Assembly (NCBI GenBank): GCA_965247015.1
Contig: CBDFGG010000003.1
Span: 496,001 to 560,000, forward strand
Length of the DNA: 64,000 bases
From: JAIXWP01 sp965247015
Lineage (GTDB): Bacteria > Bacteroidota > Bacteroidia > Flavobacteriales_D > Sanyastnellaceae
Direction of reading: 5' to 3'
In this document: one piece after another, positions 32,973-42,407 of the stretch
Layout: each line of letters opens with the position of its first letter
Position numbering within the stretch: position 1 is the stretch's first letter
Made by a program: the position numbers and the translations under genes
The notes under the pieces: model-generated
Told to the model about the DNA's origin: nothing
The model's database searches: none
What the model saw: only the letters and a program-made list of their open reading frames with translations

Positions 32973-33671
32973 ATGAAGAAAACACTCATTATTTTAACAG
33001 TAACGACATGGTCAGTATTATTTGAGATAACGGGCTGCAACGCTGGGAATAAACACTCACAAATAGAAGACAAAAACCAGATGGGTATTTCTCTTCAGAG
33101 CGATACTGTTCATCCAATTATCAAAAAAATATTATACAATCTTCCGCTCGAAAAATCACGTTTAGACCTACGCGAAGTAATGCTAAACGATAAGCGATTT
33201 GTTTTGACGGATAGTACTTTCAACGACTTCCCCCCTCCGACTTTTTTCAAAGGAATTGCAACAGATCAAGGGATCATTCAAACGAAAACTGATTCTGTCC
33301 AAATCATGCTGATCTATGGCAATGCTATTTTGACTACCGTGAAAGGAGGGGAACCAGACAGTTCTAAACACCCTATGATTATAGAATCTACCTATTACTT
33401 TTCCAATAAAAAAGATGCTCAAACTGAATATGAGCGGATTCTAAATTTAATTAAGCCCTTGTATATTGATACCACATCTATCATGGACGACAAATGGGAA
33501 AGCACATATAATAAAGGCGCACAGAAAGGAACTCAAAAATGCCTTGGTAAAATATTCGACCACTTTGAACCCTACTACCGAGTTTCGGTATCACAAATAG
33601 ATTTTATTCCTGACAATAACTCAAATCCAACCTATGTTCTCAATATTTCATTTAGTAAAGAGGATAAATAG
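32973..33671 (+). CDS. Lipoprotein, function unknown
   Basis: The 232-residue protein has a signal peptide ending EITGC (Cys22), so it should be lipid-anchored. The rest is a compact soluble domain with strands such as VQIMLIYGNAILTTVKGG and a C-terminal YRVSVSQIDFIPDNNSNPTY segment. No family is recognised. It stands alone on the plus strand. Confidence 0.75.
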   Translation: MKKTLIILTVTTWSVLFEITGCNAGNKHSQIEDKNQMGISLQSDTVHPIIKKILYNLPLEKSRLDLREVMLNDKRFVLTDSTFNDFPPPTFFKGIATDQGIIQTKTDSVQIMLIYGNAILTTVKGGEPDSSKHPMIIESTYYFSNKKDAQTEYERILNLIKPLYIDTTSIMDDKWESTYNKGAQKGTQKCLGKIFDHFEPYYRVSVSQIDFIPDNNSNPTYVLNISFSKEDK

Positions 33672-33918
33672 AAGAAGGATGAGGTTCGTTAGTTGTATTT
33701 TTCACTCAGGATGCATTCTCGTTTCCAATAGATCTAATTTAAAACTGTTTAGTACCACCTTCAGAAGAATATAGAATATTTTACATGCATGAAGGTGCAA
33801 TTGATCATGATGGCTTAGAAAACAATCTCATTATCAAGAAAAGCAGTTATATATAATTTTCTTGGTCATATCTGAGTTCATAATCTTAATCGATTTCAGA
33901 CCCTTACCACTCAACCTC
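33672..33918. other. Spacer with a possible gene remnant
   Basis: A 33-codon open stretch ending at about 33856 reads PPSEEYRIFYMHEGAIDHDG in its first part and is closed upstream by a stop; it has no start codon in a useful place. It may be the 3' remnant of a decayed gene. Nothing else is seen. Confidence 0.3.
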
Positions 33919-34689
33919 ATGAGAATGATTTATAAATACAAACGGATCATTGTTATCTTGATATCAATATTTGATTTAATCATTATACCAAAATTTCATG
34001 GGCAGACCAATTGCGACTCCCTTTTTCAAGACTTTAGATTCCACATCCTAGTTGAGTTAGAGTACAATAATGGCGCAATAGTATGGGACGATGAAACCAC
34101 TCTATCGCATTGCTTAGTTGCATTGAATTGCACAACCCAAGAACTTCAAAAATTTATCTTCGACACTATTCCAAACATCAGATGTAAAATATTCAATGAT
34201 CTAGCGCAAAAAACAGACGATTTAACTCTATTAAATCAGATCCTTCAATTACATGAGAACGACACACTAGAATACCTTCTTAGCAGAGTTTCTCAAGGAA
34301 TATCCTATAATGTTCGCGAATGCATGCAAAAGACATTAGATGCTAAATCAAAGAATGAATTAAGTTCAATTAATTACCAAAGAAAAATCAATCAAATTCA
34401 AAACAGTCCCAAACTTGTCATACCAGGAATGGAACATAGCCATATCCCTCTGGAAACATTGCTCAGTATTGATAGCTTAAGATGTTCAATACAAGAAATA
34501 TCAATCGACTCATTCACTCTTCATGCAAGAAAAAGCATGACTAGTAATAATAGCCATCTCACTAATCAAATGAAACGACAACTAAAAAAAATGAAATCGG
34601 GAGATAGTATTTACTTTGAAGAAATTAATGTACGAATGCCAGATGGCACTACGAGGAAAATGGCACCGATTACACTCAAGATTCTGTAG
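33919..34689 (+). CDS. Hypothetical exported protein
   Basis: ATG 33919 is chosen because it opens a signal-like hydrophobic segment (YKYKRIIVILISIFDLIIIP, ending before HGQ). The ~256-residue protein is helical and polar, with few recognisable landmarks. Its middle lists short leucine-rich helices (TDDLTLLNQILQLHENDTLE), and its C-terminus is a beta-like KSGDSIYFEEINVRMPDGT segment resembling GldM/carboxypeptidase-like accessory strands. Not assigned. Confidence 0.65.
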   Translation: MRMIYKYKRIIVILISIFDLIIIPKFHGQTNCDSLFQDFRFHILVELEYNNGAIVWDDETTLSHCLVALNCTTQELQKFIFDTIPNIRCKIFNDLAQKTDDLTLLNQILQLHENDTLEYLLSRVSQGISYNVRECMQKTLDAKSKNELSSINYQRKINQIQNSPKLVIPGMEHSHIPLETLLSIDSLRCSIQEISIDSFTLHARKSMTSNNSHLTNQMKRQLKKMKSGDSIYFEEINVRMPDGTTRKMAPITLKIL

Positions 34690-34923
34690 TCTATCTAAAG
34701 GCTACTTCACACATTACTCCAAAAACGCCATAAATAAGCAACAAGGGTGATAATCCTTCACCATAGCGATTAAATCATTTTCTCCAAAAGATTTATCATG
34801 ATAGTATCAAATGATACCATCAATGCTCCAGAACTACTATTAAACCTCGAAATCTTCAAAAGCTTCGGAGAGATGAATAAAACAAACTACCGCTTGAAAT
34901 AACATTCCATACCCAAAAATTAT

Positions 34924-34931
34924 TATCTTCG
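34924..34931 (+). promoter_or_regulatory. Candidate -7 element
   Basis: TATCTTCG ends 34 bp before the ATG at 34966. It is identical to the elements before the DtxR-family gene and the MORN-like gene. The spacer 34690-34923 has no credible gene. Confidence 0.45.
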
Positions 34932-34965
34932 AATAGTCCTCCGACTTTTAATTTTAAAAAGCACC

Positions 34966-35763
34966 ATGAAAACACTTTCACTGATCGGAATGATCTTGCT
35001 CTTAAGTTTCGTATTGAATGCACAAAGCACATTGGATCTCAAAGCAACACAAAAGAGCTTGGCTAAAATAAATGATAAGCTTTATTTCTCGAAGTACGAG
35101 GTCTCGAATGCCCAGTATTCTATTTTCCTAAAGGATTTAAAAACGAACAATAAAACTTCGGAATTACAATCTGCACAAATTGACTCCGCCAAATGGACGC
35201 GTTTATACCCTAATACCGAACCGATAGCGGATTTTTATAATTCCCATCCAGCTTACGGGTCTTATCCTGTAGTCAATATCAGCTTTGAAGGAGCGACACT
35301 ATTCTGTGATTGGATGACCGATCAATACAATGCGAACGAAAAGAGAAAATTCAAGAAAGTTAAATTTCGTTTGCCAACACAAGAAGAATGGATCACTGCA
35401 GCAAAGGGCGGCAATCCTTCTGCAATCTATCCTTGGGAAGGAAGTACATTAAAAGACAAAAACGGTTTCCTTCGTTGCAATTTTATTCGAGCGGCCGATG
35501 ACATTATGGGAACTGCGGGAATAAATAATGATGGGGCAGATCTAACAGCAAATGTAAAGTCCTATTCCCCCAATGGATATGGGCTGTACAACATGAGCGG
35601 CAACGTGGCAGAGATGATTTCAGAAAAAGGCAAAACAATGGGCGGCAGTTGGCTCGACGAAGCCGAAGCCATGATCATTGGAAGCACCGGTAAATTCTCA
35701 TCCTACACCACCCCCCACCCCACCATCGGCTTTCGATATGTGATGGATGTTATTGAGGAATGA
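34966..35763 (+). CDS. Formylglycine-generating-enzyme-fold (SUMF1-like) secreted protein
   Basis: The 265-residue protein has the signal peptide MKTLSLIGMILLLSFVLNAQ and an FGE-sulfatase fold: KLYFSKYEVSNAQYSIFL, PVVNISFEGATLFCDWM, RLPTQEEWITAAKGG, GLYNMSGNVAEMI and a final TIGFRYV. The same fold is used by GldJ and GldK. The paired cysteines of true formylglycine enzymes near the C-terminus are absent, so a structural role is more likely. Its stop codon overlaps the next start (ATGA). Confidence 0.85.
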   Translation: MKTLSLIGMILLLSFVLNAQSTLDLKATQKSLAKINDKLYFSKYEVSNAQYSIFLKDLKTNNKTSELQSAQIDSAKWTRLYPNTEPIADFYNSHPAYGSYPVVNISFEGATLFCDWMTDQYNANEKRKFKKVKFRLPTQEEWITAAKGGNPSAIYPWEGSTLKDKNGFLRCNFIRAADDIMGTAGINNDGADLTANVKSYSPNGYGLYNMSGNVAEMISEKGKTMGGSWLDEAEAMIIGSTGKFSSYTTPHPTIGFRYVMDVIEE

Positions 35764-36464
35764 AAATGAAAAGCTTTTATTTAATCAGAAGTGTATTACT
35801 GATTTTACCATCACTTATTGCTGATAGCGCTTCATCGCAATCAAGAGAACTCATTGTCATTATCGACACCATTAGTACTTCTTTTAAAACTTTAATTGGG
35901 CCTGAACTTCAAGTTTTAAGCGATGAGAATATGTGGATTAAAAATGATATCGCTTCCTATCAAACCTTGTCTATCAATGGCAATTTATCTTGTAAATATA
36001 AAATCAGCTTAAATAGCGAAAATGATATGCTCGCTGTCCCCATTGATCGGAATGGCAGCCACATAATGATTAAAAATCTATTTTCTCAAAAGAAGGATAC
36101 GATTCAAATATCCAAATTGGAAATCTTACAAACAATAGTCCCCGATAGCACTTTTACAACCACAACCTTTACCAAAGTCATCAATGGAAGTTTAGCAGAT
36201 ACACCCTACATGGTTGATGTACAGGAATCCGGCACTGCATATCTTCCACCTCCACACTTCATTTATCTAATCGTGAATGGAGCGGAATATGAAGTCCCGA
36301 TGAAGTTAAAAAGCTCTCAATCAGAAGTGAAAAGCGGCCACGCTTACAAACCTAGAAGGCATCTAAATAAAAAAGGCAACTATAAAAAAAACGTCACCTA
36401 CATTTACTTTAACGAAATAAAATATCGATATTATTGGGAGGGAGAAATTTTATTCAAACTATAA
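35760..36464 (+). CDS. Hypothetical secreted protein
   Basis: The 234-residue protein has a signal-like N-terminus (FYLIRSVLLILPSLIADSAS). The remainder is mostly beta-like and ends in a basic segment (HAYKPRRHLNKKGNYKKNVT) followed by aromatic strands. Translational coupling with the FGE-fold gene (4-bp overlap) suggests they work together. Not recognised. Confidence 0.7.
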   Translation: MKMKSFYLIRSVLLILPSLIADSASSQSRELIVIIDTISTSFKTLIGPELQVLSDENMWIKNDIASYQTLSINGNLSCKYKISLNSENDMLAVPIDRNGSHIMIKNLFSQKKDTIQISKLEILQTIVPDSTFTTTTFTKVINGSLADTPYMVDVQESGTAYLPPPHFIYLIVNGAEYEVPMKLKSSQSEVKSGHAYKPRRHLNKKGNYKKNVTYIYFNEIKYRYYWEGEILFKL

Positions 36465-36472
36465 ACTAACTT

Positions 36473-36480
36473 TAGGTTTG
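36473..36480 (+). promoter_or_regulatory. Candidate -7 element
   Basis: TAGGTTTG matches TAnnTTTG and ends 20 bp before the TTG start at 36501. Confidence 0.35.
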
Positions 36481-36500
36481 GAAAATCTAAGCTACATATT

Positions 36501-37058
36501 TTGAAAACGACAATCACAATCATCATCTTTTTACTTATTCTTACGAACGCTTACGGTCAAACAATAGACACCACAAATAATGAAAGCCTCAAAATAGAAC
36601 TTGACAAATTGGACGATGAATCACAATTTGGAAAATATTATAGACCTCTTGGCATCATCAGTGATTATGAGGGTATATTTACTAGCAGTGAAGTAAATAC
36701 CCTTGATAGTTTAGTCAGACAATTCAAAAAGGAAACAGGAATAACGATAGCCATTATTACACTCGATTCGCTTTCTACCACTAAAGAAAAATTTGATGAG
36801 TTTACTCTAAGGATCGCAAATCTCTGGGGAGTTGGAGATAAAGAGAGAGATGATGGAATACTTATAGGCTTATCAGCAGGTCTCAGGAAATTGAGAATAA
36901 ATAATGGTATCGGTATTGAAAAGATTCTCTCCAATAATGAAACAGCAGAAATAATAAATAAACACTTCATCCCTTATTTCAAAAAAAACCAATTCTTCGA
37001 AGGGACATATATCGGCACAACCGAACTTATCAATTTTCTTAAGACCAAAATTAAATAG
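36501..37058 (+). CDS. TPM-domain secreted protein
   Basis: The TTG start at 36501 opens a signal peptide (MKTTITIIIFLLILTNAYGQ); no ATG competes. The ~185-residue protein matches the TPM domain (YgcG/TLP18.3/Psb32/MOLO-1): YEGIFTSSEVNTLDSLVRQF, GITIAIITLDSL, ANLWGVGDKERDDGILIGLS and the RINNGIGIEKILSN strand. TPM domains have been linked to photosystem repair in plants; in bacteria the role is unclear. It lacks the C-terminal membrane helix often present in YgcG relatives. Confidence 0.85.
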   Translation: MKTTITIIIFLLILTNAYGQTIDTTNNESLKIELDKLDDESQFGKYYRPLGIISDYEGIFTSSEVNTLDSLVRQFKKETGITIAIITLDSLSTTKEKFDEFTLRIANLWGVGDKERDDGILIGLSAGLRKLRINNGIGIEKILSNNETAEIINKHFIPYFKKNQFFEGTYIGTTELINFLKTKIK

Positions 37059-37163
37059 CCACACCTTCCAACAAAATACGTTTCTCACTAGCTATACAAT
37101 TTTCACCAAACCCCAAACCCCAAACCCCTAACTCCTATCCCCTATCCCCAACGCTACATCGCA

Positions 37164-37514
37164 ATGTTCGAAATTCCAGCATTGGACATTTCGCGAGCCA
37201 TAAATTTCTATCAATCCATCTTAGATATCAAAATTGAAAGAATGGATGTCCCTGGAATGGAAATGGGAATATTGCCTTATGAGGGCCAATTAATAACAGG
37301 CGTAATTATAAAAGGCGACGGATATAAGCCATCAGCAGATGGGGTAACCATTTACTTAAACGGTGGAGATAATCTTCAAATCATACTCGACAAAGTTGAA
37401 AAAAGTGGAGGGAAAATTATTGCTCCAAAAACAGCACATGCCGATGGCAGTGGCTTCTTCGCGATATTCTTAGACTCTGAAGGCAACAAACTGGCATTAA
37501 ATTCACCGAACTAG
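37164..37514 (+). CDS. VOC-family (glyoxalase-fold) protein
   Basis: The 116-residue protein has the single VOC module pair: FEIPALDISRAINFYQSIL at the start, VTIYLNGGDNLQIILDKVEK in the middle and the closing FFAIFLDSEGNKLALNS. A Glu in DSEGN is placed where VOC enzymes ligate metal. The substrate is unknown. Upstream lie AAACCCC heptamers (37108-37150), and a terminator follows. Confidence 0.88.
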   Translation: MFEIPALDISRAINFYQSILDIKIERMDVPGMEMGILPYEGQLITGVIIKGDGYKPSADGVTIYLNGGDNLQIILDKVEKSGGKIIAPKTAHADGSGFFAIFLDSEGNKLALNSPN

Positions 37515-37549
37515 AAATTCGGGGTAGATCTCATAACCTACATCATTTC

Positions 37550-37585
37550 ATGAAAAAGCCGAAGAAAATCCTTCGGCTTTTTCAT
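37550..37585 (+). terminator. Rho-independent terminator
   Basis: A 15-bp stem, ATGAAAAAGCCGAAG paired with CTTCGGCTTTTTCAT, around a 6-base loop. It lies 36 bp after the VOC gene stop. Its T-rich descending arm fits a terminator. Confidence 0.8.
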
Positions 37586-37616
37586 TTTACAAATATTTGT
37601 CCTAATTTTAAACTGC

Positions 37617-37871
37617 ATGAATTATAAAGGCGCGTTATCGAGATACTTGGCTCTTCTAGCTCTAATAATTTTTTATTCGTGCGGGACGGGAATGAAAGTG
37701 AGAAAAGAGAATTTCATTCCCATTGATCGCAACTTCAGCGCTTGCTATAATAATGTAGCATATTTAATCGAGGGAAATAATTCTCCAGATAGTACGACCG
37801 TTTCTAACTTATTTGAGTTCTATGATTTAAATCTAGATGCTATATTCTATCATGTCAAATATTTCTCATGA
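37617..37871 (+). CDS. Short lipoprotein, possibly truncated
   Basis: The 84-residue product has a lipobox IIFYSC (Cys22) and a short mature part (NFIPIDRNFSACYNNVAYLI). It stops abruptly after FYHVKYFS. The 131 bp that follow hold no continuation in any frame that I can follow. It may be a genuine small lipoprotein or a 5' fragment of a longer gene. Confidence 0.5.
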   Translation: MNYKGALSRYLALLALIIFYSCGTGMKVRKENFIPIDRNFSACYNNVAYLIEGNNSPDSTTVSNLFEFYDLNLDAIFYHVKYFS

Positions 37872-38002
37872 ATCTTCAATTGAAGTTATATTCTTGTACA
37901 ATAGACAGACGGGCCAATTCAATGAAAAGGAAAATTAGACAACGAAGTATAAGTTGAATGAATAAACTTAAAATGATCATCTACTAATCAAATAATATTA
38001 AA

Positions 38003-38389
38003 ATGAACCCCAATTTCAAACCAGAAGGATACAATTCAGTTTCTCCCTATTTCATCATAAAAGGCGCGGAAGACTTCATTAAACTCATGCAAACAATTTT
38101 CAATGCTACAGAACTCCGTCGATATGAAATGCCCGATGGATCAGTTATGCATGCAGAAATAAAAATTGACGACTCTGTAATCATGTTAGGAGAAGCTTCC
38201 GAAAAATTCCCAGCTATTCCAATTGTAATGCATGTCTACGTCTCAGATCTAGATGCCACTTTTCAAAAGGTTGTGGAAGCAGGCTGTGAGATCATCGAAC
38301 CACCAAAACAAAGAGAAGGCGATCCAGACCGCCGAGCAACCTTCAAAGACTTCGCTGGTAATATGTGGTCTATTGGTTCGCAGAATTAA
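38003..38389 (+). CDS. PhnB-like VOC-family protein
   Basis: The 128-residue glyoxalase-fold protein resembles the PhnB/YdhR group: SVSPYFIIKGAEDFIKLMQT at the start, YEMPDGSVMHAEIKIDDSVI in the middle and a closing RRATFKDFAGNMWSI. The role of such proteins is unclear; some are annotated as bleomycin resistance-like. It is the second VOC gene in 1.3 kb but is not closely related to the first. Confidence 0.88.
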   Translation: MNPNFKPEGYNSVSPYFIIKGAEDFIKLMQTIFNATELRRYEMPDGSVMHAEIKIDDSVIMLGEASEKFPAIPIVMHVYVSDLDATFQKVVEAGCEIIEPPKQREGDPDRRATFKDFAGNMWSIGSQN

Positions 38390-38515
38390 ATAAATCATTT
38401 TCGACATAAAGAGAACTCGATTGCTACAACTCAGAATATAAGAATGATAAGAAGTATGAATTTCAATCAATAAAAAATATCGAATTTCGAAACTCGAATA
38501 CTGAGTCGTTTCAAT

Positions 38516-38523
38516 TACTTTCG
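38516..38523 (+). promoter_or_regulatory. Candidate -7 element
   Basis: TACTTTCG fits TAnnTTCG and ends 23 bp before the ATG at 38547. Confidence 0.35.
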
Positions 38524-38546
38524 CCGCCTACACTTATACCACTTTT

Positions 38547-39416
38547 ATGATGAAAACGATCTTCAGTATACTTATTACTGTTGCAACACTATCTCTATCC
38601 GCCCAACAAGCACCAAAGAAAATTAAGATCATACTATTAGGCACTTTTCACTTCAATCAAAGCCTTGACAGCGCAAGTCGATTGCACTCAAATATTTTTT
38701 CTGATAAACGTCAAAAAGAATTGAACGATATCGTTGAAAATCTAACAGCACAAAAACCAGATAAAATATTTCTAGAATTTACTGAGTCCAATCAAGCCTA
38801 TTACGATAGCCTTTACAATCAATACCTCGCCGGCAATGAGCCCGAGAAAGAAAGAACTAAAGCAAATGAGATTTTTCAATTGGGCATGAAAACAGCCAAA
38901 AATCTAGGACATCAAAAAGTGTATGGCATGAACTATCAGCCAGATGAAATGAGTGATTCAACATTCAAACCTCGCAACACCGTGGAGCAAGCGATGCTAG
39001 AATTGTACAAAGCTCTTGGAGAATATGGTGATACTACTAGAACGAACGCAGCGTTCTACGACCTACCATTCCCAGAGAAATTACCGAAGTTAGATTCACT
39101 CTTGCAAAAATCAACAATGAGTGAATTTCTACTCTATTTAAATTCAGATAAAAAATTAATGCGTGATGAATATGTAAACTGGAATTACCTCTACAGCGTA
39201 GGTACCGGCACAGACATCACTGTTACAGATTATGTCGGCACATTTTGGTACGGCACCAATCTTCGAAACTTCAACAATGTGTTGCGCAATGTAGAATACG
39301 AGAAGGATGATTGCTATTTAATCATTTATGGGTCATCCCATATCCCCATTCTAAAATACTTCTTCAGCATGCATCCCTACTTCGAAGTCCAAGACCTCAA
39401 TAATATCTTGAAGTAG
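38547..39416 (+). CDS. DUF5694-type secreted protein (TraB/TIKI-like fold)
   Basis: The 289-residue protein has a signal peptide (MKTIFSILITVATLSLSAQ) and the opening strand KIILLGTFHFNQS, then KPDKIFLEFTESNQ and a closing DDCYLIIYGSSHIPILKYFF. This G-T-F-H-F ... E ... G-x-S-H-x pattern is that of DUF5694 and related TraB/TIKI hydrolase-like domains. The activity is unproven. It converges with the large T9SS-sorted protein gene across a hairpin. Confidence 0.8.
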   Translation: MMKTIFSILITVATLSLSAQQAPKKIKIILLGTFHFNQSLDSASRLHSNIFSDKRQKELNDIVENLTAQKPDKIFLEFTESNQAYYDSLYNQYLAGNEPEKERTKANEIFQLGMKTAKNLGHQKVYGMNYQPDEMSDSTFKPRNTVEQAMLELYKALGEYGDTTRTNAAFYDLPFPEKLPKLDSLLQKSTMSEFLLYLNSDKKLMRDEYVNWNYLYSVGTGTDITVTDYVGTFWYGTNLRNFNNVLRNVEYEKDDCYLIIYGSSHIPILKYFFSMHPYFEVQDLNNILK

Positions 39417-39433
39417 CGAACGTTTTGATATTC

Positions 39434-39561
39434 GTTCTTAGTTCTTAGTTCTTGGTTCTTGGTTCTTAGTTCTTGGTTCAGGGGTTTTAATATTTAGTCA
39501 ACGTCATTTAGGCATGGACAAATCGACAACCAAGAACCAAGAACATAGAACCAAGAACTAA
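39434..39561. repeat. Inverted repeat of 7-bp units between convergent genes
   Basis: The left arm is six or more units of GTTCTTG/GTTCTTA (39434-39478), the right arm AACCAAG-type units (39528-39561). The arms pair over about 30 bp. The right arm includes the stop codon of the minus-strand gene. It may act as a two-way terminator. Confidence 0.8.
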
Positions 39562-42137
39562 TTCCTTGTCACCACCTTCGAATACATTCTACCATCCACT
39601 TCCACCTTCAACATATAAGCACCAGTGCTTAATGAAGTGAGATTTAATGTGATCAGGCCAGATTGAGTGATTGGTGATGGAATCATCGCATTGCGGCCTT
39701 GCATATCGATTACGGTGACGCGCACATCATTTCTTTGTTGTACACCTTCTATCTCGATATTAATCATATCGGAAGTAGGATTAGGATAAATATTCCAATT
39801 TAGTTCTTGAGTATTTTCATCAATACGATTGATATAAGAACAATTAAAATTTTGCTCTTCGTAGAAAGCATGAATCGCAGGAATATCCTCCAACATCGCG
39901 CATAGTGTTTCGATATTATCCCCCGACGAAGGCTTGAAATAGTAAGCAAAATCAAAACAAAGCGATTCATCAGGCAACAATGTATGCAGCTCCCCCGCAC
40001 TAATTAATCTGCGACTGCCAGTAGGAATACCGAAATCAATCTCATTATCTTGACCCAAACCACATGGAGAATCACCATACATCATAGGACCAGAGGAACC
40101 AATACTGAAAGGATCTTCATATTCTCCATTTCGAAATTTCCCCTGCATATAATTATATAAGTCGCTTGTATTCTCTGGGGTTCCAGAAATGGGATTTGAA
40201 CCGTTCCAATACAACATATTGGACTCCATATTTTCACTTAAAAAAACGGCTCCAAAAGCTGGAACTTCCGAGCCGTAGCCACTAACAGAGGGACCATCTT
40301 CATCCAAATTATCACCATTATAAACATACGCTACTGAAAGCAATGAGTCGCATCCAATATGGTCATCCATACCATTTCCCAAATCAAAATCATTAAATAG
40401 CCCAACACGCAAAGAGTCATAAGTCTCATTTGATCTATTAATCACTGTGGTGTGCAAGAACAGACATAAATCATTGTGTCCTTCGTCCTCTGTGACATAG
40501 GCCATTAAATGCATGTCTACCCTCATTGGTGAAGTCAGTCTTGTAGTTTCTCTACCATGCTGTACCCAAAACATAGCTTCTCTCCCTCTAATCATGGGAT
40601 AGTCACCTTGCTCAGGTTCATACCAAGAGTTCTGATTGACATCGACAAAAGGTGCTAACATGTGCGATTCACCATTGGCAGCATCACCATTGCCTGGCCA
40701 TTCTAGAATGGATAGAGGAATAATATATGATGACGAACCTCCTTGACTAATGTGATTATCGATTTCTTCTTGAGTAACACTCCAAGCCCTGTTATACTTT
40801 ACCAACGTCTCAATATTATAGTTTTCTGTATACGGTCCTGGAAAAAAATTGCTCAAATACCCATTATAAAAATGTGCACTAGCCCTTTGCTCGCTTTGTG
40901 ATTTTCCTGATAACAACATTCCGCTGACATAGAAAGGACTCGCATTCATCAAATTAGGATCAAATAGAATATTCGCCTCACCCACTCCTCCGGTCGCGCC
41001 AACATTATTTACGATCCCAAAATTCGTACGCTTTGAAAAATATTGCTGATCATTACTGATAGTAGTAAATTCATTTGGTTTAAAAACAACCATTGCAGCT
41101 GCAAACTCCTGATCCCAACCCTGATCCTGGTTCCATAGGGTTTCAGTAATATAAATTTCGTTTTTGTAAACTATAGTTTTACTGTTATTGTCCGGTCCTA
41201 AGTCAGGAGATTTTTTCAGGAAACAGTGAGCTCTTCGTTGCTCATCATATATGAACATACTTGAGGACTGATATTCTTCACAAAAATATTGAACACCCCC
41301 AAATGAAAAATAACCACTTACATTATTAAATCCCAAAGTTTCAATGAACTGAGGAAATGCATCACTTAATTTTAAAAGTTTACTTGATGTCGAGGCATCT
41401 TCATAATTACCTAAAGCATAAAGTTCGTTATTATCTACAGTAAGTGAGTATGTAGTATTCGATTGGAAGTCCGTCAGGATTTGGACAAATCCATCACCTT
41501 CATTCTTCCATATTTTTCGCTCAGAGGTGCCAGTGACACAGTAAAACGCCCCATTAAAAACTTCCATATCAACAACAACAACATTTCCAGGAAAATTCGC
41601 TGAAACCCATTCGTTACTCTCATTTAGGACATTTAAAGGATTACCACTTTGTCCAGAACAATATAGCTGCCCATTCCATTCGATGAGATCATAAATGAGA
41701 TAATCACCAAGTTCATCACCTAAGACTGTCCATTCTGCCCCATTATAAGTATACACTCTCGATGACCCTTCCTCAACATTAACCGCCACCACCAAATGAT
41801 CTTGAAATACATTAATTGCCATTACGCCGTTATACACCGCGAAATCACTAGCATCGATATCGAATGGTGAATTCATAGCGTGAACATGAGTACCATCCCA
41901 TTTCAAGATTCCATTTAATGCAAGTCCGTTGAAATCCCCAAAAGTTCCTACTGCGTATAATGTATCTTGATAAACAATCATGTCAGTCGTTTCGCCCTTT
42001 AAATACTCTAAAGGCCAAATATCATCGCCATTAATTAATGGCAATGCACCTTCAAATGACGAGTTCAGCTGTGCTGAAGCTAAGTGACTATTGAATAAAA
42101 ATGCGGTGCAAAAGAAAAAGGAGTAAAGTTTATTCAT
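39558..42137 (-). CDS. Large secreted protein with T9SS type A sorting domain
   Basis: The 859-residue protein has a signal peptide ending LASAQ. Residues ~40-400 look like Kelch or propeller-like repeats (ILKWDGTHVHAMNSPFDI; TYNGAEWTVLGDELGDYL; LIEWNGQLYCSGQ). The C-terminal ~80 residues form a T9SS sorting domain (WNIYPNPTSDMINIEIEG; LSTGAYMLKVEVDGR). It should be exported through T9SS to the surface. Its function is unknown. Confidence 0.88.
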   Translation of the reverse strand: MNKLYSFFFCTAFLFNSHLASAQLNSSFEGALPLINGDDIWPLEYLKGETTDMIVYQDTLYAVGTFGDFNGLALNGILKWDGTHVHAMNSPFDIDASDFAVYNGVMAINVFQDHLVVAVNVEEGSSRVYTYNGAEWTVLGDELGDYLIYDLIEWNGQLYCSGQSGNPLNVLNESNEWVSANFPGNVVVVDMEVFNGAFYCVTGTSERKIWKNEGDGFVQILTDFQSNTTYSLTVDNNELYALGNYEDASTSSKLLKLSDAFPQFIETLGFNNVSGYFSFGGVQYFCEEYQSSSMFIYDEQRRAHCFLKKSPDLGPDNNSKTIVYKNEIYITETLWNQDQGWDQEFAAAMVVFKPNEFTTISNDQQYFSKRTNFGIVNNVGATGGVGEANILFDPNLMNASPFYVSGMLLSGKSQSEQRASAHFYNGYLSNFFPGPYTENYNIETLVKYNRAWSVTQEEIDNHISQGGSSSYIIPLSILEWPGNGDAANGESHMLAPFVDVNQNSWYEPEQGDYPMIRGREAMFWVQHGRETTRLTSPMRVDMHLMAYVTEDEGHNDLCLFLHTTVINRSNETYDSLRVGLFNDFDLGNGMDDHIGCDSLLSVAYVYNGDNLDEDGPSVSGYGSEVPAFGAVFLSENMESNMLYWNGSNPISGTPENTSDLYNYMQGKFRNGEYEDPFSIGSSGPMMYGDSPCGLGQDNEIDFGIPTGSRRLISAGELHTLLPDESLCFDFAYYFKPSSGDNIETLCAMLEDIPAIHAFYEEQNFNCSYINRIDENTQELNWNIYPNPTSDMINIEIEGVQQRNDVRVTVIDMQGRNAMIPSPITQSGLITLNLTSLSTGAYMLKVEVDGRMYSKVVTRN

Positions 42138-42240
42138 GTTTTAGTTTTAAACGAATATAATTCCTTTACTCAAAAAGCCCCTTAATAGACCCCACACAAT
42201 CAACGATTGATTACGGGTCTAACTTTCTTTTTGAGTCCAG

Positions 42241-42317
42241 AGTTCGAAGTTCGAAGTTCGAAGTTCGAAGTTCGAAGTTCGAAGTTCGAAGTTCGAAGTT
42301 CGAAGTTCGAAGTTCGG
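42241..42317. repeat. 7-bp microsatellite in a divergent promoter region
   Basis: About eleven tandem copies of AGTTCGA, nearly perfect. They lie between the divergent starts of the large T9SS-sorted gene (42137) and the sterol-desaturase-family gene (42408), and are followed by AATCGAG-type units at 42344-42371. Confidence 0.9.
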
Positions 42318-42407
42318 AATTGGTAGTAAAATAACTCGAATCAAGAATCGAAAATCGAGAATCGAGAATCGATATCTTCCCTATTTTTACCAAAACGAAA
42401 ATTTTCT

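Noticed and set aside
34798..34902. 34-codon frame in the spacer before the FGE-fold gene
   Set aside because: Very short, no clear ribosome-binding or family signal; composition could be chance.
21315..39416. Prophage or transposon as the carrier of the accessory region
   Set aside because: No phage structural gene, transposase or integrase was found, and the eight left units have cassette-type ends instead.
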